Shown here one piece after another: positions 14,734-23,600 of a DNA stretch of 53,201 nucleotides. How positions within the stretch are numbered: the first letter of the stretch is position 1; every line of letters begins with the position of its first letter. Both the position numbers and the translations under genes were made by a program. The notes below the pieces were generated by a model. The model did not search any database. It was given only the letters and a program-made list of their open reading frames with translations, and had not been told where the DNA came from. Source of the DNA: CAZNPW01 sp964575185 (GTDB taxonomy: Bacteria; Pseudomonadota; Alphaproteobacteria; Rhodobacterales; Rhodobacteraceae); assembly GCA_964575185.1 (NCBI GenBank), contig CAZNPW010000021.1, forward strand, positions 1 through 53,201. Direction: 5' to 3'.

Positions 14734-16220
14734 GGGTCTTCGTGCCGCAGGATGCCGCGGCCCGCGCGCTGGGGGCCGATGCGGTGGCCGCCGCGGTGCT
14801 GGCCGAGGCGGCGCGCGCCGGGGTCGCGGTGGACCTCGTGCGGACGGGCAGCCGCGGGATGGTGTGGCTGGAGCCGCTGGTCGAGGTGGAGGTCGCGGGC
14901 GTGCGGCACGGCTTCGGGCCGCTGGGGCCGGAGGACGTGCCGGGGCTGTTCGCGGGCGGATCGGCCAAGGCGCTGGGGCCGGTGGAGGACCTGCCCTGGA
15001 TGCGCGGGCAGACGCGGCTGACCTTCGCGCGGGTGGGCGTCATCGCGCCCCTGTCGCTGGCGGATTACGCCGCGCACGGCGGGCTCGAGGGCCTGCGCGC
15101 GGCGCTGGCGATGGCGCCGGAGGCGGTGGTGGCCGCGGTCACCGACAGCGGCTTGCGCGGGCGGGGCGGGGCGGGGTTCCCGACGGGGATCAAGTGGAAG
15201 ACCGTCGCGGGGGCCGTGGCGGACCGGAAATACGTCGTCTGCAACGCCGACGAGGGCGACAGCGGCACCTTCGCCGACCGCATGCTGATGGAGGGCGACC
15301 CCTTCTGCCTGATCGAGGGCATGGCGATCGCGGCCCATGCCGTGGGCGCGGCGCAGGGCTATGTGTACATCCGTTCGGAATACCCCGACGCGGTGGCGGT
15401 GATGACCGAGGCGGTCCGGCTCTGGGCCGCGGCGGGGCTGTCGCCGGGCTTCGCCGTCGAGGTGCGGGTGGGGGCCGGGGCCTATGTCTGCGGCGAGGAG
15501 ACATCGCTTCTGAACTCGCTCGAGGGCCGGCGCGGGGTGGTGCGGGCGAAACCGCCGCTGCCCGCGCTGCAGGGGCTATTCGGGCGGCCGACGGTGGTGA
15601 ACAACGTGATCTCGCTCGCCTCGGTGCCGGTGATCCTGGCGCGGGGGCCGGGCTTCTACCGCGACTTCGGGCTGGGACGGTCGCGCGGGACGATCCCCTT
15701 GCAGATCGCGGGGAACGTCGCGCGCGGGGGCCTCTACGAGGTGGCCTTCGGGATGACGCTGGGCGAGATCATCGCGCTTGCCGGCGGCACGGCGAGCGGG
15801 CGGCCGGTCAAGGCGGTGCAGGTCGGCGGGCCGCTCGGCGCGTATTTCCCGCCGGCGCTGTTCGACACGCCCTTCGGCTATGAGGAGTTCGGCGCGAAGG
15901 ACGGGCTGATCGGGCACGCCGGGATCGTCGTCTTCGACGACAGCGCCGACATGGCCGCGCAGGCGCGCTTCGCGATGGAGTTCTGCGCGATCGAATCCTG
16001 CGGCAAGTGCACGCCCTGCCGGATCGGCGCGGTGCGGGGGGTGGAGACGATCGACCGGATCGTTCGGGGCGATGCGGCGGCGGTGCCGCTGCTGACCGAC
16101 CTCTGCGCCACGATGAAGGCGGGCTCGCTCTGCGCGCTGGGGGGCTTCACGCCCTATCCGGTGATGTCGGCACTGACCCATTTCCCCGACGATTTCGCCA
16201 TGCCGAGGGCCGCCGCATGA
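14730..16220 (+). CDS. fdsB: NAD-dependent formate dehydrogenase beta subunit (FdsB)
   Basis: The 496-residue flavoprotein subunit, homologous to NuoF with an extra N-terminal thioredoxin-like part (about residues 1-90). It carries FMN, a [4Fe-4S] cluster and the NAD+ site. SGLRGRGGAGFPTGIKW is the NAD/FMN-binding glycine-rich loop, AYVCGEETSLLNSLEG the FMN-binding stretch, and ESCGKCTPCR with a later cysteine (AGSLCALGG) supplies the cluster ligands. Start and stop overlap the neighbouring fdsG and fdsA by 4 bases each, so the operon is translated as a coupled unit. It reduces NAD+ with electrons from formate in the cytoplasm. Confidence 0.97.
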   Translation: MRVFVPQDAAARALGADAVAAAVLAEAARAGVAVDLVRTGSRGMVWLEPLVEVEVAGVRHGFGPLGPEDVPGLFAGGSAKALGPVEDLPWMRGQTRLTFARVGVIAPLSLADYAAHGGLEGLRAALAMAPEAVVAAVTDSGLRGRGGAGFPTGIKWKTVAGAVADRKYVVCNADEGDSGTFADRMLMEGDPFCLIEGMAIAAHAVGAAQGYVYIRSEYPDAVAVMTEAVRLWAAAGLSPGFAVEVRVGAGAYVCGEETSLLNSLEGRRGVVRAKPPLPALQGLFGRPTVVNNVISLASVPVILARGPGFYRDFGLGRSRGTIPLQIAGNVARGGLYEVAFGMTLGEIIALAGGTASGRPVKAVQVGGPLGAYFPPALFDTPFGYEEFGAKDGLIGHAGIVVFDDSADMAAQARFAMEFCAIESCGKCTPCRIGAVRGVETIDRIVRGDAAAVPLLTDLCATMKAGSLCALGGFTPYPVMSALTHFPDDFAMPRAAA

Positions 16221-19087
16221 AGGACTTCATCATCCCCGACCGCGACTTCGGGACGCCCGCCGCGAAAAGCAAACAGATGGTCACATTGACCATCGACGGC
16301 TTCGACGTGACGGTGCCCGAGGGCACCAGCATCATGCGCGCGGCGGCGGAGGCGGGGATTTCGGTCCCGAAGCTCTGTGCGACGGACAGCCTGGAGGCCT
16401 TCGGCTCCTGCCGTCTGTGCCTGGTGGAGATCGAGGGCCGGGCGGGCACGCCGGCCTCCTGCACCACCCCGGTCGCGCCGGGGCTGCGGGTGCGGACCCA
16501 GACGGGCAAGCTGAAGCAGCTTCGCCGCGGGGTGATGGAGCTGTATATCAGCGACCACCCGCTCGACTGCCTGACCTGCGGCGCGAACGGCGACTGCGAG
16601 CTGCAGGACATGGCGGGCGCGGTCGGCCTGCGCGACGTGCGCTATCAGGCCGAGGCGACGCATTTCCGCGCGCGCGAGGGCGGCGAGGCGAACCCCGACT
16701 GGAGGCCGAAGGACGACAGCAACCCCTATTTCACCTACGATCCCGCCAAGTGCATCGTCTGCAACCGCTGCGTCCGCGCCTGCGAGGAGGTGCAGGGCAC
16801 CTTCGCGCTGACGATCGACGGGCGCGGCTGGGACAGCCGGGTGTCGACCGGGGCGGCGGACTTCCTGTCGTCGGACTGCGTGTCCTGCGGGGCCTGCGTC
16901 CAGGCCTGCCCGACGGCGACGCTGCAGGAGAAGTCGGTGATCGACATCGGGATTCCCGAACGTTCGGTCGTGACGACCTGCGCCTATTGCGGCGTCGGCT
17001 GTTCGTTCAAGGCCGAGATGCGCGGGGACGAGCTTGTCCGCATGGTGCCCTGGAAGCACGGCAAGGCCAACCGGGGCCATTCCTGCGTCAAGGGCCGCTT
17101 CGCCTGGGGTTATGCACAGCATCAGGACCGCATCCTGAACCCGATGATCCGCGCCAGCATCGACGACCCCTGGCAGGAGGTCACCTGGGACGAGGCCATC
17201 GCGCATACCGCCCGGCGGTTCCGCGAGATCCAGGCGGCGCACGGGCGGCGGAGCATCGGCGGCATCACCTCGAGCCGCTGCACGAACGAGGAAACCTACC
17301 TCGTCCAGAAGCTGATCCGGCAGGTGTTCGGGAACAACAACACCGACACCTGCGCGCGGGTGTGCCATTCGCCCACGGGCTACGGCCTCGGCAAGGCCTT
17401 CGGGACGAGCGCGGGGACGCAGGACTTCGACAGCGTCGAGGCGACGGATGTGGTGATCGTCATCGGGGCGAACCCGACCGACGGGCACCCGGTCTTTGCC
17501 AGCCGGCTGAAGAAGCGGCTGCGGCAGGGGGCGAAGCTGATCGTGATCGACCCGCGGCGGATCGACCTGGTGAAGACGCCGCATGTGGAGGCGGCGTTCC
17601 ACCTGCCGCTGCGGCCGGGCACCAACGTCGCGGTGGTGACCGCGCTGGCGCATGTGATCGTGACCGAGGGTCTTTATGACCGGACGTTCATCATGGAGCG
17701 TTGCGACTGGGACGAGTTCCAGGACTATGCCGCCTTCGTCGGCGATCCGCGCCATTCGCCCGAGGCGACGGAGCTTCTGACCGGGGTTCCTGCCGCCGAC
17801 CTGCGCGGTGCGGCGCGGCTGTTCGCCTGGGGGGGGAACGGGTCGATCTACTATGGGCTGGGCGTGACCGAACATTCGCAGGGGTCGACCACGGTGATGG
17901 CGATCGCGAACCTCGCCATGCTGACGGGCAACATCGGGCGGCCGGGGGTGGGGGTGAACCCGCTGCGCGGGCAGAACAATGTGCAGGGGTCCTGCGACAT
18001 GGGGTCGTTCCCGCACGAGCTGCCGGGATACCGCCATGTCAGCAACGACGCCGCGCGCGAAGTCTTTGAAAAGCTGTGGAATGTGTCCATCGACCCGGAG
18101 CCGGGGCTGCGCATCCCGAACATGCTCGACGCGGCGGTCGAGGGGACGTTCCGCGGCATCTACATCCAGGGCGAGGACATCCTGCAGTCCGACCCCGACA
18201 CCCGCCACGTCTCGGCCGGGCTGGCGGCGATGGAGCTGGTCGTGGTGCAGGACCTGTTCCTGAACGAGACGGCGAACTACGCGCATGTCTTCCTGCCGGG
18301 CTGCACCTTCCTAGAAAAGGACGGAACGTTCACGAATGCGGAGCGGCGGATCAACCGGGTGCGGCGGGTGATGGCGCCGAAGAACGGGCTGGCCGACTGG
18401 GAGGTGACGCAGCGGCTGGCGAACGCGATGGGGGCCGGGTGGGGCTACGTGCATCCGGCGCAGGTGATGGACGAGATCGCGCTGACGACGCCGAGCTTCG
18501 CCGGCGTCAGCTACGAGAAGCTGGAGGTCGAGGGGTCGGTGCAGTGGCCCTGCAACGCGGCGGCGCCGGACGGAACGCCGCTGATGCACGTCGACGGCTT
18601 CGTGCGCGGCAAGGGCAGGTTCATCGTGACGGAATACGTGGCGACCGAAGAACGCACCGGCCCGCGCTTCCCGCTGCTGCTGACGACGGGGCGCATCCTG
18701 AGCCAGTACAACGTCGGCGCGCAGACGCGGCGGACGGCGAACAGCATCTGGCACGCCGAGGACGTGCTGGAGATCCACCCGCATGACGCCGAGGTGCGGG
18801 GCGTCCGCGACGGGGAGTTCGTGCGGCTGGCCAGCCGGTCGGGCGAGACGGCGCTGCGCGCGCGGGTGACCGACAGGGTCTCGCCCGGGGTGGTCTACAC
18901 CACCTTCCACCACCCCGACACGCAGGCCAACGTCATCACGACCGACTATTCCGACTGGGCGACGAACTGCCCGGAATACAAGGTGACGGCGGTGCAGGTC
19001 ACGCCCACGAACGTTCGTTCGGAATGGCAGCAGGACTACGCGGCGCAGGCCGAACGGGCGCGGCGGATCGTGCCGGCGGCGGAGTGA
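16217..19087 (+). CDS. fdsA: NAD-dependent formate dehydrogenase alpha subunit (FdsA)
   Basis: The 956-residue catalytic subunit, which oxidises formate to CO2 at a bis-MGD molybdenum centre. Cluster ligands can be read in order: a [2Fe-2S] domain with C54, C65, C68 and C82; H114, C118, C121 and C127 of a His-Cys3 [4Fe-4S]; two ferredoxin sets (C179, C182, C185, C189 and C221, C224, C227, C231); and C255, C258, C262 and C290 next to the cofactor. The molybdenum ligand is C383, followed by H384, in CARVCHSPTGYG, so this is a cysteine rather than a selenocysteine enzyme. The C-terminal molybdopterin-binding domain is complete. Length and domain order match Rhodobacter FdsA. It overlaps fdsB and fdsC. 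Confidence 0.97.
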   Translation: MKDFIIPDRDFGTPAAKSKQMVTLTIDGFDVTVPEGTSIMRAAAEAGISVPKLCATDSLEAFGSCRLCLVEIEGRAGTPASCTTPVAPGLRVRTQTGKLKQLRRGVMELYISDHPLDCLTCGANGDCELQDMAGAVGLRDVRYQAEATHFRAREGGEANPDWRPKDDSNPYFTYDPAKCIVCNRCVRACEEVQGTFALTIDGRGWDSRVSTGAADFLSSDCVSCGACVQACPTATLQEKSVIDIGIPERSVVTTCAYCGVGCSFKAEMRGDELVRMVPWKHGKANRGHSCVKGRFAWGYAQHQDRILNPMIRASIDDPWQEVTWDEAIAHTARRFREIQAAHGRRSIGGITSSRCTNEETYLVQKLIRQVFGNNNTDTCARVCHSPTGYGLGKAFGTSAGTQDFDSVEATDVVIVIGANPTDGHPVFASRLKKRLRQGAKLIVIDPRRIDLVKTPHVEAAFHLPLRPGTNVAVVTALAHVIVTEGLYDRTFIMERCDWDEFQDYAAFVGDPRHSPEATELLTGVPAADLRGAARLFAWGGNGSIYYGLGVTEHSQGSTTVMAIANLAMLTGNIGRPGVGVNPLRGQNNVQGSCDMGSFPHELPGYRHVSNDAAREVFEKLWNVSIDPEPGLRIPNMLDAAVEGTFRGIYIQGEDILQSDPDTRHVSAGLAAMELVVVQDLFLNETANYAHVFLPGCTFLEKDGTFTNAERRINRVRRVMAPKNGLADWEVTQRLANAMGAGWGYVHPAQVMDEIALTTPSFAGVSYEKLEVEGSVQWPCNAAAPDGTPLMHVDGFVRGKGRFIVTEYVATEERTGPRFPLLLTTGRILSQYNVGAQTRRTANSIWHAEDVLEIHPHDAEVRGVRDGEFVRLASRSGETALRARVTDRVSPGVVYTTFHHPDTQANVITTDYSDWATNCPEYKVTAVQVTPTNVRSEWQQDYAAQAERARRIVPAAE

Positions 19088-19830
19088 TGGCGCGCGAGCT
19101 GGCCGAGGAGGTGCCGGTCGCGCTGTCCTACAACGGCACGACGCAGGCGGTGATGATGGCGACTCCCGCCGATCTTGCGGACTTCGCGCGCGGGTTCACG
19201 GTGACCGAGGGGTTCGCGGCGGCGGCGGATATCGCCGATGTGACGATCGTCGCGAAGCCCGAGGGCGTCGATGCGCAGGTCTGGCTGGCGGAGGCTCCGG
19301 CGGGCCGGTTGCTGGCGCGGCGGCGGGCGATGCTGGGGCCGGTGGGCTGCGGGCTGTGCGGGATCGATTCGCTCCGCGAGGCGGTGCGGGAGGTGCCGCA
19401 AGTGGCTGCCGGCGTTGTCTTTTCTCGCGATGACATCCACCTCGCCATGGCCGAGCTGCCGCGGCACCAGCCGCTGCACGACCGCACCCGCGCGGTGCAC
19501 GCGGCCGGGCTTTACCGGCCCGGCGAGGGATTCCGGGCCGTGCGCGAGGATGTCGGGCGGCACAACGCGCTCGACAAGCTCGCCGGGGCCTGCCTGGGCG
19601 AGGCTCCGGGAATCGTGGTGATGACGAGCCGGCTGTCGGTCGATCTGGTGCAGAAGGTCGCCGTCTGGGGCATGCCGGTGCTGGTGGGGGCCTCGGCCCC
19701 GACGGTCGCCGCCGTGGAGCTTGCCGACCGGGCCGGGATCACGCTGGTCGGCCTCGCCCGGCCCGACCGGTTCGAGATCTTTACCCATCCGCAGCGCATG
19801 AACCCCGAGAGTGTCGCCGATGTCGCCTGA
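19087..19830 (+). CDS. fdsC: Formate dehydrogenase maturation factor FdsC (FdhD family)
   Basis: A 247-residue FdhD-family protein. These proteins bind the bis-MGD cofactor and help insert its terminal sulfur before it enters the formate dehydrogenase. The family Cys pair appears as GCGLCGIDS (about residues 91-98), and FREDVGRHNALDKL-like sequence (AVREDVGRHNALDKLAGACL) is the best conserved block. ATG 19087 overlaps the fdsA stop (TGATG). It overlaps fdsD by 11 bases downstream. Its place between fdsA and fdsD is as in Rhodobacter capsulatus. Identification is firm. Confidence 0.94.
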   Translation: MARELAEEVPVALSYNGTTQAVMMATPADLADFARGFTVTEGFAAAADIADVTIVAKPEGVDAQVWLAEAPAGRLLARRRAMLGPVGCGLCGIDSLREAVREVPQVAAGVVFSRDDIHLAMAELPRHQPLHDRTRAVHAAGLYRPGEGFRAVREDVGRHNALDKLAGACLGEAPGIVVMTSRLSVDLVQKVAVWGMPVLVGASAPTVAAVELADRAGITLVGLARPDRFEIFTHPQRMNPESVADVA

Positions 19831-20041
19831 CAAGCTGATCCGCATGGCCAACCAGATCGCCGTCTTCATGGCGACGAAGCCCCGGGCCGAGGGGATGGCG
19901 GGGTTTGCCGAACATCTGAACACATATTGGGAGCCGCGGATGCGGGCGGCGTTCTTCGCGCTCGTCGACGGCGGCGCGGCGGGGTTCCATCCCCTTGCGC
20001 TGGAGGCGGCGGCACAGGTGCGGCGGCCGCTGGAGGCGTAG
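19820..20041 (+). CDS. fdsD: Formate dehydrogenase small subunit FdsD
   Basis: A 73-residue helical protein (SPDKLIRMANQIAVFMATKP, then AEHLNTYWEPRMRAAFFALV) matching the FdsD family. This small protein is needed for, or associated with, active FdsGBA formate dehydrogenase. It is the last gene of the fds operon. ATG 19820 is chosen; a GTG three codons upstream (19811) is also possible. Its stop at 20039-20041 is directly followed by the stop of the convergent phosphopantetheinyl transferase gene, leaving no space for a separate terminator. Confidence 0.92.
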   Translation: MSPDKLIRMANQIAVFMATKPRAEGMAGFAEHLNTYWEPRMRAAFFALVDGGAAGFHPLALEAAAQVRRPLEA

Positions 20042-20659
20042 TCAGAGCCAGAGCGCGACGGCGGTATGGCCGTCGCCCTGGACAGCCGGGCCGGTGACCG
20101 CGAAGCCCTGCGCGAAGGGGCCGACGGGCTGCAACAGGCGCAGCGTCACCTCGCCCGCGCCGACCGTGGCGAGGGCCGCGTGGAACCCGAACCAGACCTG
20201 CGCGAGCGGGTGGAGGAGCTTGAACAGCGCCTCCTTCCCGGCGAAGGCGATGGTGGCGTCGAAGCCGGGGGCCGCGGCCTCGGCCCGGGCGAAGAGCGTC
20301 GGCCACAGGTCGTGCCGGACGCGGCCCGTCGCTTCGATGTCGAGGGCGAGCGCGGCGTCGCCCCGCCGCGCGATGCAGGCGGCGAGGCGGTCGGTGTGGC
20401 TGATGCTGCCGCGCCAACCGGGGGGCCAGACCGGCAGGCGGTCGGGGCCCATCGGCAGGGCCGCGTCCTGCCCCAGGGCCTGACGCGCCGCCGCGCGACC
20501 GGCGGCGAAGGTGGCCCGGCGGCGGGGGTGGGCCGCGGCGATGCCGGCGGCCTCGCGCGGGTCGGGCAGGGCGTCGCCGACGGCGCAGACCCCGATGCCG
20601 ATCCCGGCGGGTAGGCGCGCGGCCAGCGCGGCGCGCAGGTCAGGCCCCGGCGCGGGCAT
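20042..20659 (-). CDS. 4'-phosphopantetheinyl transferase (EntD/Sfp type)
   Basis: A 205-residue enzyme that transfers the phosphopantetheine arm of coenzyme A to a serine of carrier domains. The magnesium-binding motif is ALDIEATGRV and the second motif is AFAGKEALFKLLHPL (the WxxKEA-type block). GSISHTDRLAACIARR is the CoA-binding region, as in EntD-like members. Its ATG lies inside the last codons of the NRPS gene (overlap of 20 bases), so it is the final gene of the PKS/NRPS operon. It almost certainly activates the NRPS carrier Ser1393 and the PKS carrier Ser1772. Confidence 0.93.
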   Translation of the reverse strand: MPAPGPDLRAALAARLPAGIGIGVCAVGDALPDPREAAGIAAAHPRRRATFAAGRAAARQALGQDAALPMGPDRLPVWPPGWRGSISHTDRLAACIARRGDAALALDIEATGRVRHDLWPTLFARAEAAAPGFDATIAFAGKEALFKLLHPLAQVWFGFHAALATVGAGEVTLRLLQPVGPFAQGFAVTGPAVQGDGHTAVALWL

Positions 20660-23600
20660 TGCGCAGGGCGCGGCGGCGGTCCATCGCGTCGGCCCGCGCG
20701 GCGGCGCGGTCGGTCGCGGGGGAGGCGGCGGGCGCGTCGCCGAGGTGCCGCGCGAGCGCTTCGAGCGTGGGAAAGCGGAAGATGTCGGTGATCGACAGCG
20801 CCGTGCCCCCCAGCGCGGCCGATATCTCGCGGTGGGCCTGCACGGCCAGGAGGGAATGGCCGCCGAGGGCGAAGAAGTTGTCGGACGGTGCGACCTCGGG
20901 CACCCCCAGGAGGCGCTGCCACACCGCCGCGATCCGCGCCGCGGCACCGGGGACGGGCGCGGCGGCGACGGGCGCGGGCGCTGCGGCATGCGGGCGCGGC
21001 AGGGCCTTGCGGTCGAGCTTGCGGTTGGGCGTCAGCGGCATTGCCGGGAGGTGGACGACATGCGCCGGGCGCAGGTGCGCGGGCAGGCGTTCGGCGGCGG
21101 CGCGCAGCGCCGTCTCGGGTGCGGTGCCGGTGTGGTAGACGACGAGCCGCAGGTCGCCGGGGCTGTCCTCGCGCACCATGGCCACGGTCCGGGTCACGCC
21201 CGCCACCGCCTCCATCGCCGCCTCGACCTCGCCGAGTTCGATGCGGAAGCCGCGGAGCTTGACCTGGCCGTCGGCGCGGCCGAGGAAGTCGAGCGCGCCG
21301 TCGGGGCGGCGGCGCACGAGATCGCCCGTGCGATACATCCGCGCGCCCCAGGGCGCGGCGCGGTCGGGGGTCACGAAGGGGTCGGGGCGGAAGCGGTCGG
21401 CGGTCAGGTCGGGGCGCTGCCAGTAGCCGCGCGCCACCCCGTCGCCGCCGATCCAGAGCTCGCCTTCCGCCACCGGCGCGCCCGCCGGGTCGAGGACGTA
21501 GAGCTGCGTGTTGGCGATGGGCTGGCCGAGGTTCACGACCGCCTCGTCGGCGCGGGCCTCGGCGGTCGCGGACCAGATCGTCGTCTCGGTCGGGCCATAC
21601 ATGTTGAGGATGCGCGCCGGGGTCGCGGCCCGGAGCGCGGCGACGAGCGGGCCGGTCAGCGCCTCGCCGCCGATCAGAAGCGTGCCGACATCGGCCAGGG
21701 CGGCGCGCGCGGCATCGTCCATGGTCAGCATCCGCGCCATCGACGGCGTGCATTGCAGGTGGGTCACGCGGTGCCGGCGCAGCTGGGCCGCGACGGAGAA
21801 ATCGGCGGGACCGGCCGCCACGTTCACCTGCGCCACGACCTCGGCCAGCGGGCGGAGGCCTTCGAGGACGGTATCGGTCGGGATGCCGTAGTCGATCAGA
21901 CAGGCGACCTCGGTCACGCCGACGGCCTTGACCTGCGCGATGCGGGCCACCGCGTCGGCGACCGTGCCGAAAAGGCCCGAGTCCTCGAAGTAGCGCGCGA
22001 AGGCGAAGTCGAGGATCGCGTCCATCTCTTCGGGCGCGAGCGTGGCGAGGTCGATGTCGATCGCCTGCGCGGCGCCTTGCGGTTTCCTGAAGGCCGGGAA
22101 GGCCCAGGCGTATTGCTTGATGAGGCCCGCGGCGGAGCGGAGGTAGTCCTTCATCGGCCCCCGCGCCGTCTCGCGCGCCTGCTCGCGGGTGGCGGCGAGG
22201 CAGGTGTGCAGCATCAGCGTGACGTGGTGGCGGGCGGGGTCGTGGCCTGCGGCGCGCAAGGCGCCGTGGTAGAGCGCGATCTTCCGGCCGACCTCTGCGA
22301 CGGTCTGGCCGAGGAGGTGGGTCAGGACGTTGGCGCCGAGGTGCCCGGCCTCCTCCCACGTCGCGGGGTTGCCCGCGGTGGTGACCCAGACGGGCAGGTC
22401 GGGCTGGACGGGGCGGGGCTGGGTGGTGACGGCGTGGGTGCCGGTCGCGGTGGGGAAGTCCACCGCCTCGCCGCGCCAGAGGCGGCGGACCTGGTTGATC
22501 GCCGCGGTCAGCGCGGGCTTGTTGGCGGGGGGCGTGTTCTCGGGCCGCAGGACGAAGTCGTCGGGCTGCCAGCCGGAGGCGAAGGCCACGCCGGCGCGGC
22601 CGCCGGTCAGGTTGTCGATCACCGCCCATTCCTCGGCGATGCGGGCGGGGTGGTGGAGCGGGGCCACGCAGGACCCGGCGCGCACGGCGAGGTTCCGCGT
22701 CACGGCGGCCACGGCGGCCCCGGTGACGGCGGGGTTCGGGTAAGGGCCGCCAAAGGCGTGGAAATGCCGCTCGGGCGTCCAGACCGCGGCGAAGCCGTGG
22801 GCGTCGGCGAAGCGCGCGCCCTCGAGCAGCAGCCGGTAGGGGTCGCCGCCGCCGGCGTCGGCGTTGCCCCAGTGGTAGAGCGAGACGTCGATCCCGCCGA
22901 CGGCGGGGCCGGAGGTGACGCGGCGGTCGTCGTCGCCCGCGATGACGACGGTGAAGCCGCGGGTCAGGGTCCAGAACAGCTCCAGCACCGAGATGTCGAA
23001 GGACAGCGACGTGACGGCCATCCAGGTGCCGGGCGTCGTGCCGAGCCGGTCGTCCATCCCGGCGAAGAAGTTGATGACGTTGCGGTGGTCGACCATCACC
23101 CCCTTGGGGCGGCCGGTCGAGCCCGAGGTGTAGATCATGTAGGCCATGGCCGCGGGGTCGGCGCGGTTCACGGCGGGCGCGTCGGGCAGGGGCGCGTCGA
23201 CCGCCAGCACCTGCGCCGCGTGGGGCGGCAGCGCGGCGGTGAGGGCGGTTTCGGTGACGAGGACCGGGCAGGCCGAGTCCTGGAGGTAGAGCGCGGTGCG
23301 GTCGGGCGGGTAGGCCGGGTCCATCGGGACGTAGGCGCCGCCGGCCTTCATGATGCCGAGCGCCGCGGCGACCATCGCGGGCGACCGGCGCAGGTGCAGG
23401 CCGACGGGCACGTCCGGTCCGACCCCCATGGCGACAAGGCGCGCCGCGATGCGGTCGGATGCCGCGTCGAGCTGCGCGTAGGTCATGCGGGTGTCGCGGT
23501 GGATCAGGGCCGTGGCCTCGGGCGTCCGCGCGGCCTGGGCGGCGAAGGCGGCGGGGAGGGTCAGGGCGCGGTCCACGGCGCGGGCGGTGCGGTTCCAGCG

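Noticed and set aside
16217..19087. FdsA as a selenocysteine enzyme or as a complex I NuoG subunit.
   Set aside because: The metal-ligand codon is a normal cysteine (C383, TGC-type) with no in-frame TGA, and the downstream fdsC and fdsD genes mark it as formate dehydrogenase.
22000..23000. The luciferase-like monooxygenase as a separate gene.
   Set aside because: The frame continues without stop through the adenylation motifs on both sides, so it is an inserted domain, not its own gene.
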